64,000 bases of DNA from assembly GCF_043290135.1 (NCBI RefSeq), contig NW_027464588.1, forward strand, positions 538,501 to 602,500. The letters are read 5' to 3'. Positions 35,154 to 47,068 of this stretch are shown one piece after another. The translations under genes were made by a program, and so were the position numbers. The stretch is from Rhipicephalus microplus. Taxonomy: Eukaryota > Arthropoda > Arachnida > Ixodida > Ixodidae. The notes under the pieces are model-generated. The model did not search any database. It was given only the letters and a program-made list of their open reading frames with translations, and had not been told where the DNA came from. The first letter of the stretch is position 1. Every line of letters starts with the position of its first letter.

Positions 35154-35602
35154 GGGTTAGAAGCACCGCCATCCAGCGGACATTCCAAGGACTAAACGAG
35201 AGGGGGCACACGCACACTTTCGTACGGCTTGCGCTTCGTGTCTATTTCCCTCCTTTGACCACCTCGAGTTCATGGTATATACTATAGTTCACTGTATTCA
35301 TGGCACTGCGGCCCAACGCTCGCTAAACCTTTTTAAAACCAAGGAGGTTACTCCCAGCGAGTATAACGTAGCAGCCCTTTCTTGTCAGATAGTGCTCAAT
35401 GTACATGTAAATGGCTGCTAATTGGGATTGCGAGACAGGAGAATTCGGCTTTTAGTTAACGCGCACGCTGCGAATTTTTTATTGTTCAACAGCGCACAGG
35501 AGAAATCTCCCACCGGCACCATTTTGAAGGTCCAAACGTGAGACACGTTACGTACTACGACGTGGGACGAACGGGTGCCGCTTTAAGGAGCTTTGCCCCT
35601 AA

Positions 35603-36681
35603 AAATCCCGCACAATGCCATCATTGTCTGTCATCTATACAACATTGCATTCGATAGTTTCTATATGATTCCACCTGGCGCGACTTTTCTCGAGTCCTAT
35701 TGCCCGTTTGCTGAAATTTGATACGGTAATTCTATTGCCGTCTCAGAAGGCAATGTACTTCATTTTTACCGACCACGAACTACGTACGGCCCAGTGGACA
35801 CCGTCTAAATCTGTGGCGTCATTGTGTTAGTTGCGGGAACCTCAAGGTGGCGTCGCTACCCACACGTTTTTTATTTATATTTTTCCGCATCTTTCGACGT
35901 CAAGCGGCGTGATTTTGATATCGTGAATGCGTAAGTTGGTAGTACGCGAAAAGACGTCTTAGATGTGAAGCAGCTTTTGCTCGGGGCTGTGTCCATCTTT
36001 CCCTCATGTGTCCGCTCCCCAACTGCTTATGCTCATCCCAGCCCCCTTTTACGCTTTCCCTCTCCCGTGTCAGTGGCGAAGGCAACGTTTTCGTGAGACA
36101 AAGTGCATCTGCTTTGTTCGTAGGCGTTGATCGTTGGTCTTGTGGCGTTCCATGTTTCCATGAGACTGAGCCTGTCTGCTTTAGTTATCGCGTTTGATGT
36201 ATGTGGCGTATGCATTGAGAGACCGACTATTTAGCAGTGCTACAGTCATGATCACTGCCAGTGTTGGTGACCGGCAGCATTAGTCAGTGAGAGACTCTGA
36301 ATGGTGGGGCACCTGCTTAAGGTGACGTAGACGAGTTTCTGTTGTTGCCGTTCAGCATGTCCCCGCTACTACGATTCCACACATGGTTTCCTTTAGCGGA
36401 AGATGATGTAAATTTGTTTCTCTTTAGTGCACCTTTCAAGTCGCCGTACAATCTTGTTCTTATGCTCCTGATATAAGCGCTACTTATGTGATTCCCCTCA
36501 GCCTGCCCACCCCCTCAGACAATGCTCCAATATTGGTGCCTTTCAAGCAATTTCAATAAGTGAATAAATAAATAAATGAATAAATAAATAAGTAAATAAA
36601 TTACGCCAAAGCGCCTACTACTGAAGTGTTACCGCTGAAAGAGCACGTGACCTGGAATTTCGCATGTCGTTCTATTCACAG
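35603..36681 (+). other. intron with a short AATA array
   Basis: An AATA-type array lies at about 36557-36601. The exon acceptor follows at 36671-36681. Nothing else recognised. Confidence 0.5.
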
Positions 36682-36810
36682 TGGGTGCGTGCCAGACAGA
36701 CAATGATTCGCGAGTGTGCGCTCGAAGCCCAGAAGAAGCTGCCCGCGAACCTCAGGGGTGACCTGCAGTTCCTCTACGCCCTGCATCTCAACTCAACTGC
36801 CCTGGAAATT
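36682..36810 (+). CDS. Host gene exon h, unit 4 long exon (43 codons)
   Basis: Acceptor GTTCTATTCACAG and donor GTGAGT (36811). It encodes WVRARQTMIRECALEAQKKL, then PANLRGDLQFLYALHLNS and TALEI, in phase 0. Cys is at residue 12, and the length equals the unit 3 long exon. Confidence 0.85.
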
Positions 36811-38610
36811 GTGAGTCGAACATACGATTATTTCGAATTAACCACTTCCTTCCACTTGGGAGATATCACGTTGCTCTATATCGTGAAAGCACTAGACTTT
36901 TTTTAAAGAAATATTTTTGGTATAGCTTAGGATAAGAATTTGCCTCAGTTGTTATTCAATAAAGGAGAGTTTTCCTCAATAATTGCAGCACATTGTATTT
37001 TTGAGATTGATAAAACTTTTACGTATTTGAAAGGAAGAAACAGGTGCCTTGTAACTGTACGAGTTGACTTGTTATTCTATGTCTTCAATTATTTTAATAT
37101 AACTTGAAACTCGGCCATAAAGAACTACAAAATTATGCAAGCGGCACCTATTGGTACATTTAAATAGCACCGGAGTTGTGCGACACAAGAGAGAAAATCT
37201 TTATAGGAACGTATTATTTATGGATGCGGCTTTAGTCTAGGTTCCCACTGGTTCTAACCCCTTTATAAAACTTATGCACAATCATCAGCCAACAAGCAGC
37301 CGCTGTGCTCAATTTACGCCGTGAAAAAGGCTAAACGCGCACGCAGCGTCACATCTGCACACACGGAGCGTGGGTATCAGCATGTCACGGCTCATGGTAA
37401 CGCCAATTCCGTTATGTTTTCATGTGTCGGATTACACAGATTAAAGAAATTGAGATGCTGAAAAAGGTATGCAGGAAATTAACCTTTGGGTAATTAGATT
37501 TGCTCGTGGCTCTCTAGAAGCAGGTGCTCTACCTACTGCTTACGACTAGCCAAGCCTTTTTGTTTGGCGTGCCTAATAAATGCGGCATGTGACAGCATCG
37601 CTACTGATCAGAGCACAGGTGTCACGCTGAGACGAGAATTTTTTCGCGCCATGTGCTTGCAGGAACCGGAAAAAATAACTTCGTGTATACGAGCTGCATC
37701 GTGTGTACTCGTGCATACCTGTGCTACTTTTGAAAACCATACTTAGGATAGCAAATAAATGTTAGACAGGCAGCCCGTGTGTGTCATTGATTATCAGCGA
37801 ACAAACTTATTTGGTTGGAACGTGCTTTATGCTGTTTCCTTCGACTGCGGAATTTTAGATGGTAGCGTTTGGTGACATGCCTAGCGCACGTAATGCTTCA
37901 TTTCTCAAGCATTTGATGTGCTATCATTACCGAATTCAAAGAGCCGGTCCGGATGTACTGAACAACCACCCCTCCTACATTTGTGCACTAAGAGCACATA
38001 TCAGTTTGCCCAAAACTTGATCCTCCTCGGAAAAATCCGGTATTCACCTCTTTGTTCTAAGAAAATAGTAACGGGGGCTTCAAGAGTCAGGCGCTTTTCT
38101 TATGAAACAGGGAAAAAATGCTGTTGCGGTATATGTGTTAAATTCAAACGAGGCTGTGCTACCATTGGTTGCGCTTTGACGTGGTTAACAGCACTTTCTT
38201 AGTGTCATTGCTGTGCCTAGCCGCGGTGCATTGAAAACAGACATACAAAATTTATAACAAGCGTAAAGCTTCATTCTTGAAAACGGCAGGCTCTCACGTG
38301 ACTCGGTGACACACATACTTTTTCATGATTTCGAGACAGTTCTCTACCCGTAATAGCTGTCAAAGTCGCAACTAAGAAACACCGCTAACGAATACAGGTC
38401 CTTACGCACTTGTCTGACTTTTTTATGCCTCGATTGCCCATTAACAAAGCAGATACAAACAAGAAGCTATAGGAACTACAGCAGTTTATATCAGACACAA
38501 GCCGCTAACATGGCGCCTAATTGGTAGCTTCGTCAAACCTTCGACAGATGGCAGCCATTTTGCATGGCAGTCAATTAGACACCTTCTCACCTTGCCGATC
38601 AGCCTTTTCT
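36811..38610 (+). other. intron, no confirmed feature
   Basis: A possible 27-nt exon at 37440-37466 was considered and set aside. No repeat family is recognised. Confidence 0.5.
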
Positions 38611-39108
38611 TTTAGGGGCGAAGCTCCTTAGGGCGTGGGCTGTGCGTCCCCTGTAGCCTGTATGTAGCCACCTCTAGTTTAGTTCTTGCAGTGTTCACTA
38701 GATGGCGGTACCGTCCCCTGTATGTAGCCACCTCTAGTTTAGTTCTTGCAGTGTTCACTAAATGGCGGTACCGTCTCCTGTATGTAGCCACCTCTCGTTT
38801 AGTTCTTGTGGTGTTTACTAGATGGTGGTACTTGTAGCTGATGATGGAAAGATCCAAGATGTTATAAACTAGAAAGCGGTACTTGTAGTTGATGAAAGAC
38901 GCGAGATCTTATAAAATAGGAATGATGTCACATATGGCGCGTGTCATTGGTTGAAGGCAATCGTTCGATTTAGTGCGGCGACGTACGCTAGGGGGAGCGA
39001 TGTAATAAAATCGAGTGGGCAAAATGTACAGAGGATTCATGGTTTACCAGGTTTACCTCCGGAGCTTCGCCCACTCATCATCATTCACTTCGTGGATATG
39101 GCGGAATT
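38611..39108 (-). repeat. Helentron-like element with a 60-bp tandem array
   Basis: The 3' hairpin AGGGGCGAAGCTCCT (38614-38628) is on the left. The 5' terminus (GCTTCGCCCACTCATC ... TTCGTGGATATGGCGG, 39064-39104) is on the right, so it runs on the minus strand. The interior carries three 60-bp repeats instead of the GTCC array of other copies. Confidence 0.7.
38658..38837. repeat. three tandem 60-bp repeats
   Basis: The unit containing TGTATGTAGCCACCTCT and GTTCACTAGATGGCGGTACC recurs at exactly 60-bp spacing (38658, 38718, 38778). There are a handful of substitutions, mostly in the third copy. Confidence 0.85.
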
Positions 39109-39281
39109 TTTTCGCCAGGTCAGAGCTGGACAAGTCGCTGCTTTCACTGCTGCAACGTCTGTTTTAAGGCCATTTCTGTTTCTATCAGGTTTCGGCAGGC
39201 TTGAGCAGCCCCTGGGACCAAGCGAAGGGCAGAAACCATTAAGGACGTGAGTTTTGTTACATGTAATCAAGAAGGTTTCAA

Positions 39282-39745
39282 AAAAATCACAGCATATCCG
39301 CGGAGGGAACGATGATGAGTTGGGCAAAGAGTCCATCCGTCTGTCCATCTGTCCGTGTGTCCGTACGTCCATGCCTGCGTCCGACCACGTTCGACAATGC
39401 AGACGGCATACGGGTAACACCGATGACACGTGAGCCAAGGAACCCGAGTGCAAGCGTCTTCAACGCGCCCGCCGCTCAGCTTTGTCCGTGCCACAGCAAC
39501 GATCCGTTCACGTACGGCGACGATCCATGAAACAGGTACTCGTTCTCTACGCACTCAGCCAAAGTGCTTGCCGCAGCTAATCGGAGAGTAGCGGCACTTC
39601 AGATAGTAGAGGAAGAGTAACGCCATCTGTGAAATGAGACGAGAAATGGTCACACATTTCTTTTGCCTCTTTTTCTTTCTCGTCTCTTCTCTCGGTGGCG
39701 CGTGACCAGTGAGAAGGTTAGACTAAGAGGAGCTTTGCCCTAAAT
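39282..39745 (+). repeat. Helentron-like element
   Basis: 5' terminus CACAGCATATCCGCGGAGGG, then GATGATGAGTTGGGC and a short GTCC array; 3' hairpin AGGAGCTTTGCCCT (39728-39741). The interior shares CGACAATGCAGACGGC and CGTGACCAGTGA stretches with the copy at 40556. Confidence 0.7.
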
Positions 39746-39775
39746 CTCGAGAAAGATCACCTGATTTGGCAAATC

Positions 39776-40034
39776 GATGCAATTATAGTGGCTCCGACAT
39801 GGAAATGAGCCATCTAATTTCAACTATGGGTCAAAACAACGCACATCCCTAGGCGCATGTTCGTTTCATAAATGAAAGGTCGCTTATTCGAATCCCACAA
39901 ATCAGGCCGACAGCAGTAATCGAACCAGTGGCCTCCTGGTTATGAAACAAACGTGTGACTAGGGCGATGCACCTTTTCTTGCCTATTCTTCAAATTAAAC
40001 TTTTAGTTTCCATGTCGGAGCCATTAAAATGCAT
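39776..40034. repeat. tRNA-derived foldback element
   Basis: Perfect 17-bp arms TGGCTCCGACATGGAAA (39789-39805) and its complement (40007-40023) extend outward with mismatches to GATGCA. The interior is also complementary: CCCTAGGCGCATGTTCG against CGTGTGACTAGGG. Each half has a B-box-like segment (TTATTCGAATCCCAC forward, GGTTCGATTACTG reverse), so the element looks like two tRNA-derived units head to head. A transcript would fold into a ~240-nt hairpin. Confidence 0.65.
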
Positions 40035-40129
40035 CAATATGCCGATTCAGACAAAGTTTTTCGAGATTTTTTGAAGGTCATATGCGCTTATAACTTTCGA
40101 AAGATACAAAAAAGGAAGAACCTGAGCCT

Positions 40130-40490
40130 GACATTGCAGGTTGAGAATCATGGCATGATATCGGCTGATAGGCCAAGTGTTTGTTTTATAACCGGAAGGT
40201 CCGTGGATCAAGTCCAGCTTTCGGCTTTGTTGCCAACAGAATTTTTTTATGAAATTTTTTCACACTCATACTCACGGCAACTTGGCGGCATGGAACCGTG
40301 AAGCCTGGGGGTTTTCGTGCCACCAAGTTCCACAAAATGGACTGTCATGAAACATGAAAAAAATGAAACTTGAACGCTTTGGCAAATTTTAGTTGGAAGT
40401 CGCACCGACAGCAGGATTCGAACCACTAACCTACGGATTGTGATTCGAACATTCAACCTCTCAGCCGAAGTCACGCCGTGACACTTGTAC
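40130..40490. repeat. second pair of inverted tRNA-derived units
   Basis: The forward unit at about 40150-40215 (CGGCTGATAGGCC ... GTGGATCAAGTCC) and a reverse unit at about 40395-40480 (AGGATTCGAACCACTAACC ... CTCTCAGCCG) align with each other after reversal. They belong to the same type as the foldback at 39776 but are more diverged. Confidence 0.5.
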
Positions 40491-40555
40491 TGCAATGTTG
40501 GGCTCGGCAACTTTGTCTTTTAGGTCTTTCGAAACTGATAACTGCATCTGACCTT

Positions 40556-41294
40556 CAAAAATCGCAGAATATTATTGGAGTGAATGATGATGATGAGCAG
40601 GCCGAAGCCTGCGGTCATTCATTCATTCGTTCGTTCATTCGTCCATCCGTCCGTACGTCCAGTCGGTCCGTCGGTTGGTCGTTGGTCGGTCGTTGGTCGG
40701 TCGTTGGTCGGTCGTTGGTCGGTCGTTGGTCGGTCGTTGGTTCGTTGGTTTGTCCTTGTGTCCGTAAGCCTGTGCAGGCGCCCATGCACCCGATCCCGTT
40801 CGAAAATGCAGACGGTGCGCGGGTGACGTCAACAAGACGCGAGCCAAGGAAGCTGAATGCAAGCTTCTTCAGCGGTTCCGCCACTCTGCTTCGTCCATTC
40901 CCCACCAACGATCCGTCCCGAGCAGTGACTATCCAGGAGACTGAGAGAGGCACTCGTTCTCCATGCACTCAGGCAAAGCGCGGACAGCAGCTAATTGGAG
41001 AGTAGCGGCACTTCGAGCCCTTCGCGCCCACTGCTTCGTTTCGTCCATGCCCCACCAATGATCCGACACGTACGGCGACGATTCAGAGATTGGGAGAGGC
41101 ACTCGTTCCCCGTGCACTAAGGCAAAGCGCGCACAGCAGCCAATCGGAGAGTAGTGGCATAGTAACGCCATCTAGTAAATGAGACGAAAAATGGCCTTCG
41201 ATTTTTTTTGCCTGCTTTTCTTTCTCGTCTCTTCTACTGTCGGTTACGCGTGACCAGTGACAAGGTTAGGCTAAGAGAAGCTTTGCCCCTAAAA
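40556..41294 (+). repeat. Helentron-like element with an 11-bp array
   Basis: The 5' end (GGAGTGAATGATGATGATGA, 40578-40597) is followed by about five copies of TCGTTGGTCGG (40675-40740). A GC-rich segment has an internal ~145-bp duplication (40890-41010 and 41035-41160). The 3' hairpin AGAAGCTTTGCCCCT is at 41276-41290, then AAAA. Confidence 0.7.
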
Positions 41295-42299
41295 TTGCGT
41301 AATATAAGTGATGATGATAAACCCTGGTTTGAATACATCGCCACCTCAGGACCTTATCTCTTGTTAGGCTTGTGTGTAGGTTTGTATAGAGCTGTTTCAT
41401 GTTCGTAAGAAATGGTTAAGACATCGTCGACATGGTTAGGTGGTTGTAGCGATATTAAAAATGGCACAGCATCTGCAAATCTGCCTCCGAGAACAGCGCG
41501 TAGAACAGACTCCCATCTGTTCATGCGGTATCTGCTTTAATCTAGAGGAGCAGTATGCAAAGCACAATGGCTTATTTCCAGAATCTAGCAAGCCCTGTAG
41601 AAGATTTTAGGGCATAAATAAAACAGATGCGTTCCTGAAAAACTAAATTTTGACATTTTAGCTTGTTTTTGATATCTAGCTAGGTAATAAATTTACAATG
41701 TTGCTAATGAGAAGATCTTGACGTTTTGTATACATTTGATGAGAGTAAATTTTGTTTCAGCGCGTGCTACGACTGTCCTAAACGACAAACATAAAAACTG
41801 TGGTAGAAGGTTCCTGTTGAGAGTGGTGGTGCATACCTTGGAAAACATATTGCATAGAGATACATGAGTGTAGTGGTAGACTTGCATTATTTTCCTAGAA
41901 TAATATAGTTTTATAATATTATGGGGCGGGTATATTACATTGTTATACTCCTACATTGTCACAGGGTGCTGAACTTCACCTGCCATAATCACACATCGTC
42001 ATAAGATGACTAGCCTACATTGCCTTAACTTCGCTTAAATTATTACAACAATGCATCGTTACAGCGTGAGTAGCGAACACTAATCAACGTCGAATAATAA
42101 TTAGTCAACTTTAAAAAGTATAGAATTCGTGCGAGCAAATGCTCAGTTCACTTCACATACCACGCTTCGTACAAGCTCGAAGAACGCATATTTCGTCCTA
42201 GTTATAGGTTTATATCAAAGTTTCAACCTCCTCAGTTCCAACAATGCACCAATTGGAAGAGCTTTAGCAAAACTGAATTATTTGGCTTCCTGCGCTGTG
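41295..42299 (+). other. intron, no feature recognised
   Basis: AT-rich sequence without a recognisable repeat or coding segment. Confidence 0.5.
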
Positions 42300-43140
42300 T
42301 GTAAAGAAAAAGTGGGTAACGATTCAGGAGGAAGCAACAAAAGGGAGAAGGCAGGGAGGTTAACCAGAAAGACATCCGGCTAGCTTCCCTACACCGCGGG
42401 ATTAGGGAAGGGCACAAGAAAGATGAGAAAGAGGGAAGATAGGGAAAATAAAAAAAAAAGAAAGACTGACAGTAATTTCACTGCAGCGTGTAGAACTCCA
42501 TGGCATGTCAGAGGCGTTCACACAAGCCTGTCTTTCTCAGGAAACACAGCAGGGCTTTCACTGCCTCGTGAGCTGTCGAGGCATGTGGACGTTGCTGTAA
42601 TAGCACCTGCACAGAAAGAAGCCGATCATCAAGTCGCCGCATTGGGTTGGTAAGTACTTGTCTGTCGGAGGCAAATCGAAGACAGTGGCACCGCAGGTCT
42701 TCGATATTTTCATCAGTGCCGCAAACATCACTCGCCACACTGTCAGTAATTCCGATTAACGTGCTGTAAGCTTTCGTGAAAGCAACTCCAAGACAAAGGC
42801 GATAGAGACGCGAAGCTTCACGTCAATGTAGGCCGGGTGGAGGCCGGAGTTGTAGTGAAGGGTCAAGCTCGTGCAGTCTTGTACGTCGTATGCTTGGTGT
42901 GTTCCACTAAGTCAGTGTGAGACTGCGGGCCAGTTGACGAATCTGCCTCGCCGCGTCCACTCTTGAAAGCGGAATTGGAACGGTTTGCTTCTTCATGTGA
43001 CGTGCAAGCACCATGATCTGCAGAATCATTCCCGCCTATGCCACAATGGCCAGGTAACCACCGAAAGACGATGTCGTGGCCTTTTTGTATTAAAAGGTGG
43101 TGAAGTTTCATGATTTGGTAGGTTCAGAGTACCAGGTACT
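42300..43140 (-). pseudogene. I-type LINE remnant: RNase H end and 3' UTR
   Basis: On the minus strand the end of RNase H is readable (VFRWLPGHCGIGGNDSADHG, 43080-43020). It is followed by a decayed C-terminal region and the LINE 3' end with GGTTAACCTCCCTGCCTTCT (about 42364-42345). The rest of ORF2 and ORF1 are absent. Confidence 0.8.
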
Positions 43141-43464
43141 CTACTATGGGAGAGCTGAAAGCCATTCCGTGGACCTCACACACGTGCTACCGAATTCTTG
43201 AGTAAGTCTGTGTTTAGACAAAAAATGTTTAACGACTTCAAATGCTTCATGCTCAACTTTGGGAGAGGACTGAGCCGTCCCGCTAAAATCACAGCAAAAA
43301 AGCTTCAGAGGATTCAAAGGTGGCTGCATCAACAAAAAGTAAAAAGTTATGAACTCGAGAAATTAAACAGTTGTCTCAAAGTGTGGTGGTACCCATATGT
43401 GTACTCCTCAACTTGGAAAGAGATGATTTCTGAGCACATCACCCAATTCGACTGAGTCCACCCT

Positions 43465-44952
43465 GTCATCTTCGCGGAATACCGAGGTATTAACCATCTT
43501 TTTCATGTCAGTTCTCGCTATTGACAACATGAGATGCCTTAACCGGGAAGCCGTGTCTGTACAGCTAGAGGCACTGGTGCCGAACGAAGTGAAGGAAGTC
43601 AGAGTGAATAGCCACAAAAACATCCTAGTGATTGACGTCAATCATGTGACTACGCTTGACAGATTGCGTGACGTAACGGAACGTAATGGAATGAAAGTCC
43701 ACTCTCGTATACCGCTGGGCAAAGAAGTAAGCACTGGGGTGATATATCATGTTGCCGAAGCCATTACCAACTTCCACCTACCAGTCTTGATTAGGCCGGC
43801 TTCGGAAGATGCCAAGATTACAAGTGTACGTCATCGGGACATCACGATGCGTAATAATTACATTTAGGGGGAATCACCTCCATCACACGTAAAAATGGGT
43901 TACTTCCGACACGCAGTTCGTCCGTTTATACCAAAGCCACTTCAGTGCTGGAGGTGTATGAAGCTAGGTCACGTAAGGGGTGTGTGCATGAACTCTACTA
44001 TCTGTTCCCCATGCACTGGGCACCACAACAAGGATACGTGCCAGGCCACGACTATGAAGTGCTCAAACTACAATGAAGTGCTCCTCCGATGAGGGCACAT
44101 GATGCCTCATCGAAGGGCTGTCCTTTTATTTGAAAGGAGCTAACAATACTAAAGAAAAGGGCCCGAGATGACATCTCATACCGAGAAGCAGCTGTATCCA
44201 TTACGCGACGACTGTCCCGTCGCCGGCGCTGCACCAAAGCCACCAAAACCTCGTCGCCTCGCGAAGCACGTCCAAAAGCACTCCCACCTCCCCCACTCCG
44301 GCCAAGTGCTGTCGGTTTCAAGAACAAAGGCACCTCTGCTGGCAGTGGAGCAGACGCTTCATCCTTATTCCCCAGTCAGAACGCAGTCGTTTTAAAGGAA
44401 AATGATGTCTCTGCCAGCAATGCGGGTGACGCTTGGCCCGAACTCCCAAAGATACAAGCGCCTGATGAGAGGCACCAGATTTCGACAGGGAAGGACTCTT
44501 CATTGGTACCTCATAATTTGACGGACAAAGGACAACTCATAGCCATGGTTAGCGCCCTGGTCAGTGCTATGCGCGTGCTGCTGAGAAAGATGCAGACACC
44601 GACAGCTCGAAGCGTGTTGCAACTGCTTGTCACCATTACTCCAGTTCTCGCAAGCCTTCAGAAGTCTGCTGCTTGAGCGCAAGCGGCACCATCACGGCTT
44701 CACTATCGGCAAGATTTTGGGTGCATGGAACCGCGCATACAAATAAATGCAACGAATGGGCTTAATTGATTAAGACACGGATGTGACTCACTGTCTGTAA
44801 TGTTAAGCATATAACTGCCGTTTTGTCAACGGCATGAGTGACATTTCGTTCCTCTCTCTCTCTAACTTTTATTCCCCTTACCCTCTCCCCAGTGCAAGGT
44901 AGCCTACTGGGCTCAGCCATGGTTGACCTCCCTGCCTTTCTTTCAACCTTAT

Positions 44953-44983
<31 letters not shown>

Positions 44984-44990
44984 CTGAAGT
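43465..44990 (+). pseudogene. I-type LINE remnant: ORF1 and 3' UTR without ORF2
   Basis: ORF1 is readable from about 43505: a gag-like region (VIYHVAEAI, LPVLIRPASEDAKI), then zinc knuckles (CWRCMKLGHVRGVC and CSPCTGHHNKDTC, 43950-44041) and a C-terminal helical end (LVSAMRVLLRKMQTPTARSV) closing at a TGA near 44674. There are stops at 43865-43867 and near 44092. Instead of ORF2 comes a 3' UTR with GTTGACCTCCCTGCCTTTC and a TC repeat tail (44950-44980). The element therefore lost ORF2 entirely. Confidence 0.8.
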
Positions 44991-45494
44991 CTCTATGATT
45001 GCATGCAACAAAAATATCAGACAGAAATAACTTTATACATGATCTTCGGGGCGTCCACAGTTAAAGGAATGGACTACAGACAATGTTCTTTATGCTATAA
45101 CTAAAAAAAAAGGGTTTAGTTTTACGTCAAGACACCGTCGAACACTCGTGCACGGCTCAACCATTTTCGTTCACTCGTTTTTCGAATATGACTAGACACA
45201 TGGCGCCGCTTCTCTGGGCTTAGGGAAATCAACTCATGCTTATGGTGGCAAGGTATTTTTGGACGCGAGGATATCTAATTGTGTTGAACTGTACACTTTA
45301 AAAAAAACAGTAGCCAATTGGTTACCCTGGGACCGAGGAAGTCAATGCCTACGTAGAAACCAAGCCTCGTAAGTGCGTTTTTTATGAGCTCGGAATGAAA
45401 TTTATTGCTGTATTAACTGTTAAAAGTTATCATTTCTTAAACAGTACTTTCGACGCAAAACAACATTGCCTGTTTCTTTGTTCTCTCCTTCCAG
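44991..45494 (+). other. intron, no feature recognised
   Basis: Ends in TTTGTTCTCTCCTTCCAG, a strong acceptor. Confidence 0.5.
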
Positions 45495-45539
45495 TACCTA
45501 TCGTGTGCGGAACACGAGGAAGACACTATAGTGGATGGG
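45495..45539 (+). CDS. Host gene exon i, unit 4 short exon (15 codons)
   Basis: Very good acceptor GTTCTCTCCTTCCAG and donor GTAAGC (45540). It encodes YLSCAEHEEDTIVDG in phase 0, with Cys at residue 4. Confidence 0.8.
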
Positions 45540-45579
45540 GTAAGCGATATGTTTTTCTTTTAATACGGTATAGGCTTTC

Positions 45580-46160
45580 TTGGGATACATCGTTTGGGAT
45601 ACTTCGAAACAAAAATTTTGATTTGTCTGTCTGTCGACTTGTCTGTTTTTCACCCTTAACGGCTTGTCTTCTTACCTTTTAGTTTGTTGCTCTTTAGTTC
45701 CAAAATCCAACCATGCACAATTGCAGCGGCCACTAATATTGCTCTGGATTCTGCGTTCAAACATGTGCATAATATCGATTAAAAATCAAATGCTGCCCAT
45801 ATACGTGGCAGAACACCAACACCTCTATATAATGTGGCGCGTTTCTTTGCACTATAAAAGCGATATATAAGCAATGGTAAGGAACGTAGCGTTTATTACG
45901 CTAAGCTGACAATGAAAAGCTGTGCACGAAAAGGCGGGTGTTCTCTGCGTTTTTCTAAGACGATAAGGTGTTGGCACCTACACGCTGTGCGCATCCAGGC
46001 AATTATACACAGCGCCTCCAAAATCCCATTCACCGACTTTCTCGCACAGAACATCAAATGAATGCTTTATTCACCCTCTACAAAAAGAAGACTATTTTCA
46101 ATCGATGACATTTGCAGTGAGACATGCAGATACGGGGCCAATTTTTCATATATGAAATAT
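45580..46160 (+). repeat. diverged relative of the 61.7-62.4 kb element
   Basis: It shares GTCTGTCTG, then GTAGCG...TTATTACGC and CTAAGACGATAAGGTG, and also CAGAACATCAAATGAA, GACATTTGCAGTGAGACATG and GCAGATACGGGGCC, with the element at 61696-62480 in the same order. The simple-sequence array is reduced to a few units. Confidence 0.6.
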
Positions 46161-47010
46161 TTGGCGCAGCTTAGCCTGACTCGTTCTGGCGCCAATAAAC
46201 CCAATATAACTAGCTACATATGAAATATAGGAATTTAAAACAAAATGTGCGCATTGTTTTCATGGTCAAATAAAACTCGCCGGTATTATACCCGCCGACA
46301 TATGCGTCCCATTCAATCTCGACTTGAAGCGCTAAAAACTTGAGCTGTAAAAACGGCCAAATGAATTTCGCCGGGTGAACTTTAGCGTAGTTAACTTTAG
46401 CAGTGCGAGCTTTACCAGTGGGAATGGTCATCTGCACAGCCAATGTTGTTCTGACATTCTAAAATTTTGTCTCAGTTCTCGACAGTTGATGAATGCCACG
46501 CATTACCGTGTTCAATATAGGATGTAACACGCTATCTGCGATCAGAGCAACGCTGTCGATGAGCACACGAATAAAAATCCAGTGCTTCAACAATACTCGT
46601 GCTCTTGGGCTGTCTTTGTCTTGTTGGAGCTATAATACTTTGACCCTCAGAGGTTTGCGGGCTGTTTTGGTAAGTATACAGCGTTCTTCGTCATGGCGCA
46701 ACACTGCCTTCACTTCGGGCACGTGCTGCGCGGGGAACGGCAAAGCCCTGCCAGCTTTTTAGAGCACAGCCCTACATGGCTATGATGTTTGTCGGTTTGT
46801 TCGTTCCTGTGCAGACAATCCTAGAGCAGGTGTGCGTCATAGGGATCGGGCAAACACCAGGGTCGCCACTGAGTATGAATAAGGAAACACGCGCGCAGAA
46901 AACACGAACGTATGTGCCGAACGCTTTCGGCAAGCCTCACTACTCAATGCGGGAGGTCAGACAAGGCGGCTCATGACGGAGAAGAGGACGACGAAGTGAT
47001 AGAAGAACGT
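46161..47010 (+). other. intron, no feature recognised
   Basis: No recognisable gene or repeat. The right part may be 5' UTR of the LINE that follows. Confidence 0.4.
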
Positions 47011-47068
47011 TCTTTGCTTTCTGTGCTCCTGCAAATTAGGTTTTTCCGGCCGTGAAAAGCTATTTACA

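Larger units (their letters stand above)
31598..35602 (+). repeat. Helentron-like element, complete but split by a LINE
   Basis: The left part (31598-31925) has the 5' terminus GCAGCATATCC, the GGGGCGAAGC motif (31634-31643) and a GTCC/ATCC array. The right part (35155-35602) continues the sequence known from the copy at 5812 and ends in the hairpin AGGAGCTTTGCCCCT (35586-35600) followed by AAAAA. Without the LINE the element is about 780 bp. This is the most complete copy of the family here and serves as the empty site for both insertions in the 5812 copy. Confidence 0.75.

Noticed and set aside
37440..37466. 27-nt stretch between TTACACAG and GTATGC, phase 0 (IKEIEMLKK), as an extra exon
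   Set aside because: It would disturb the regular long-short pairing of unit 4, has no Cys and is short enough to occur by chance.
38658..38837. CRISPR-like repeat array
   Set aside because: The 60-bp units are contiguous with no unique spacers, in a eukaryotic context.
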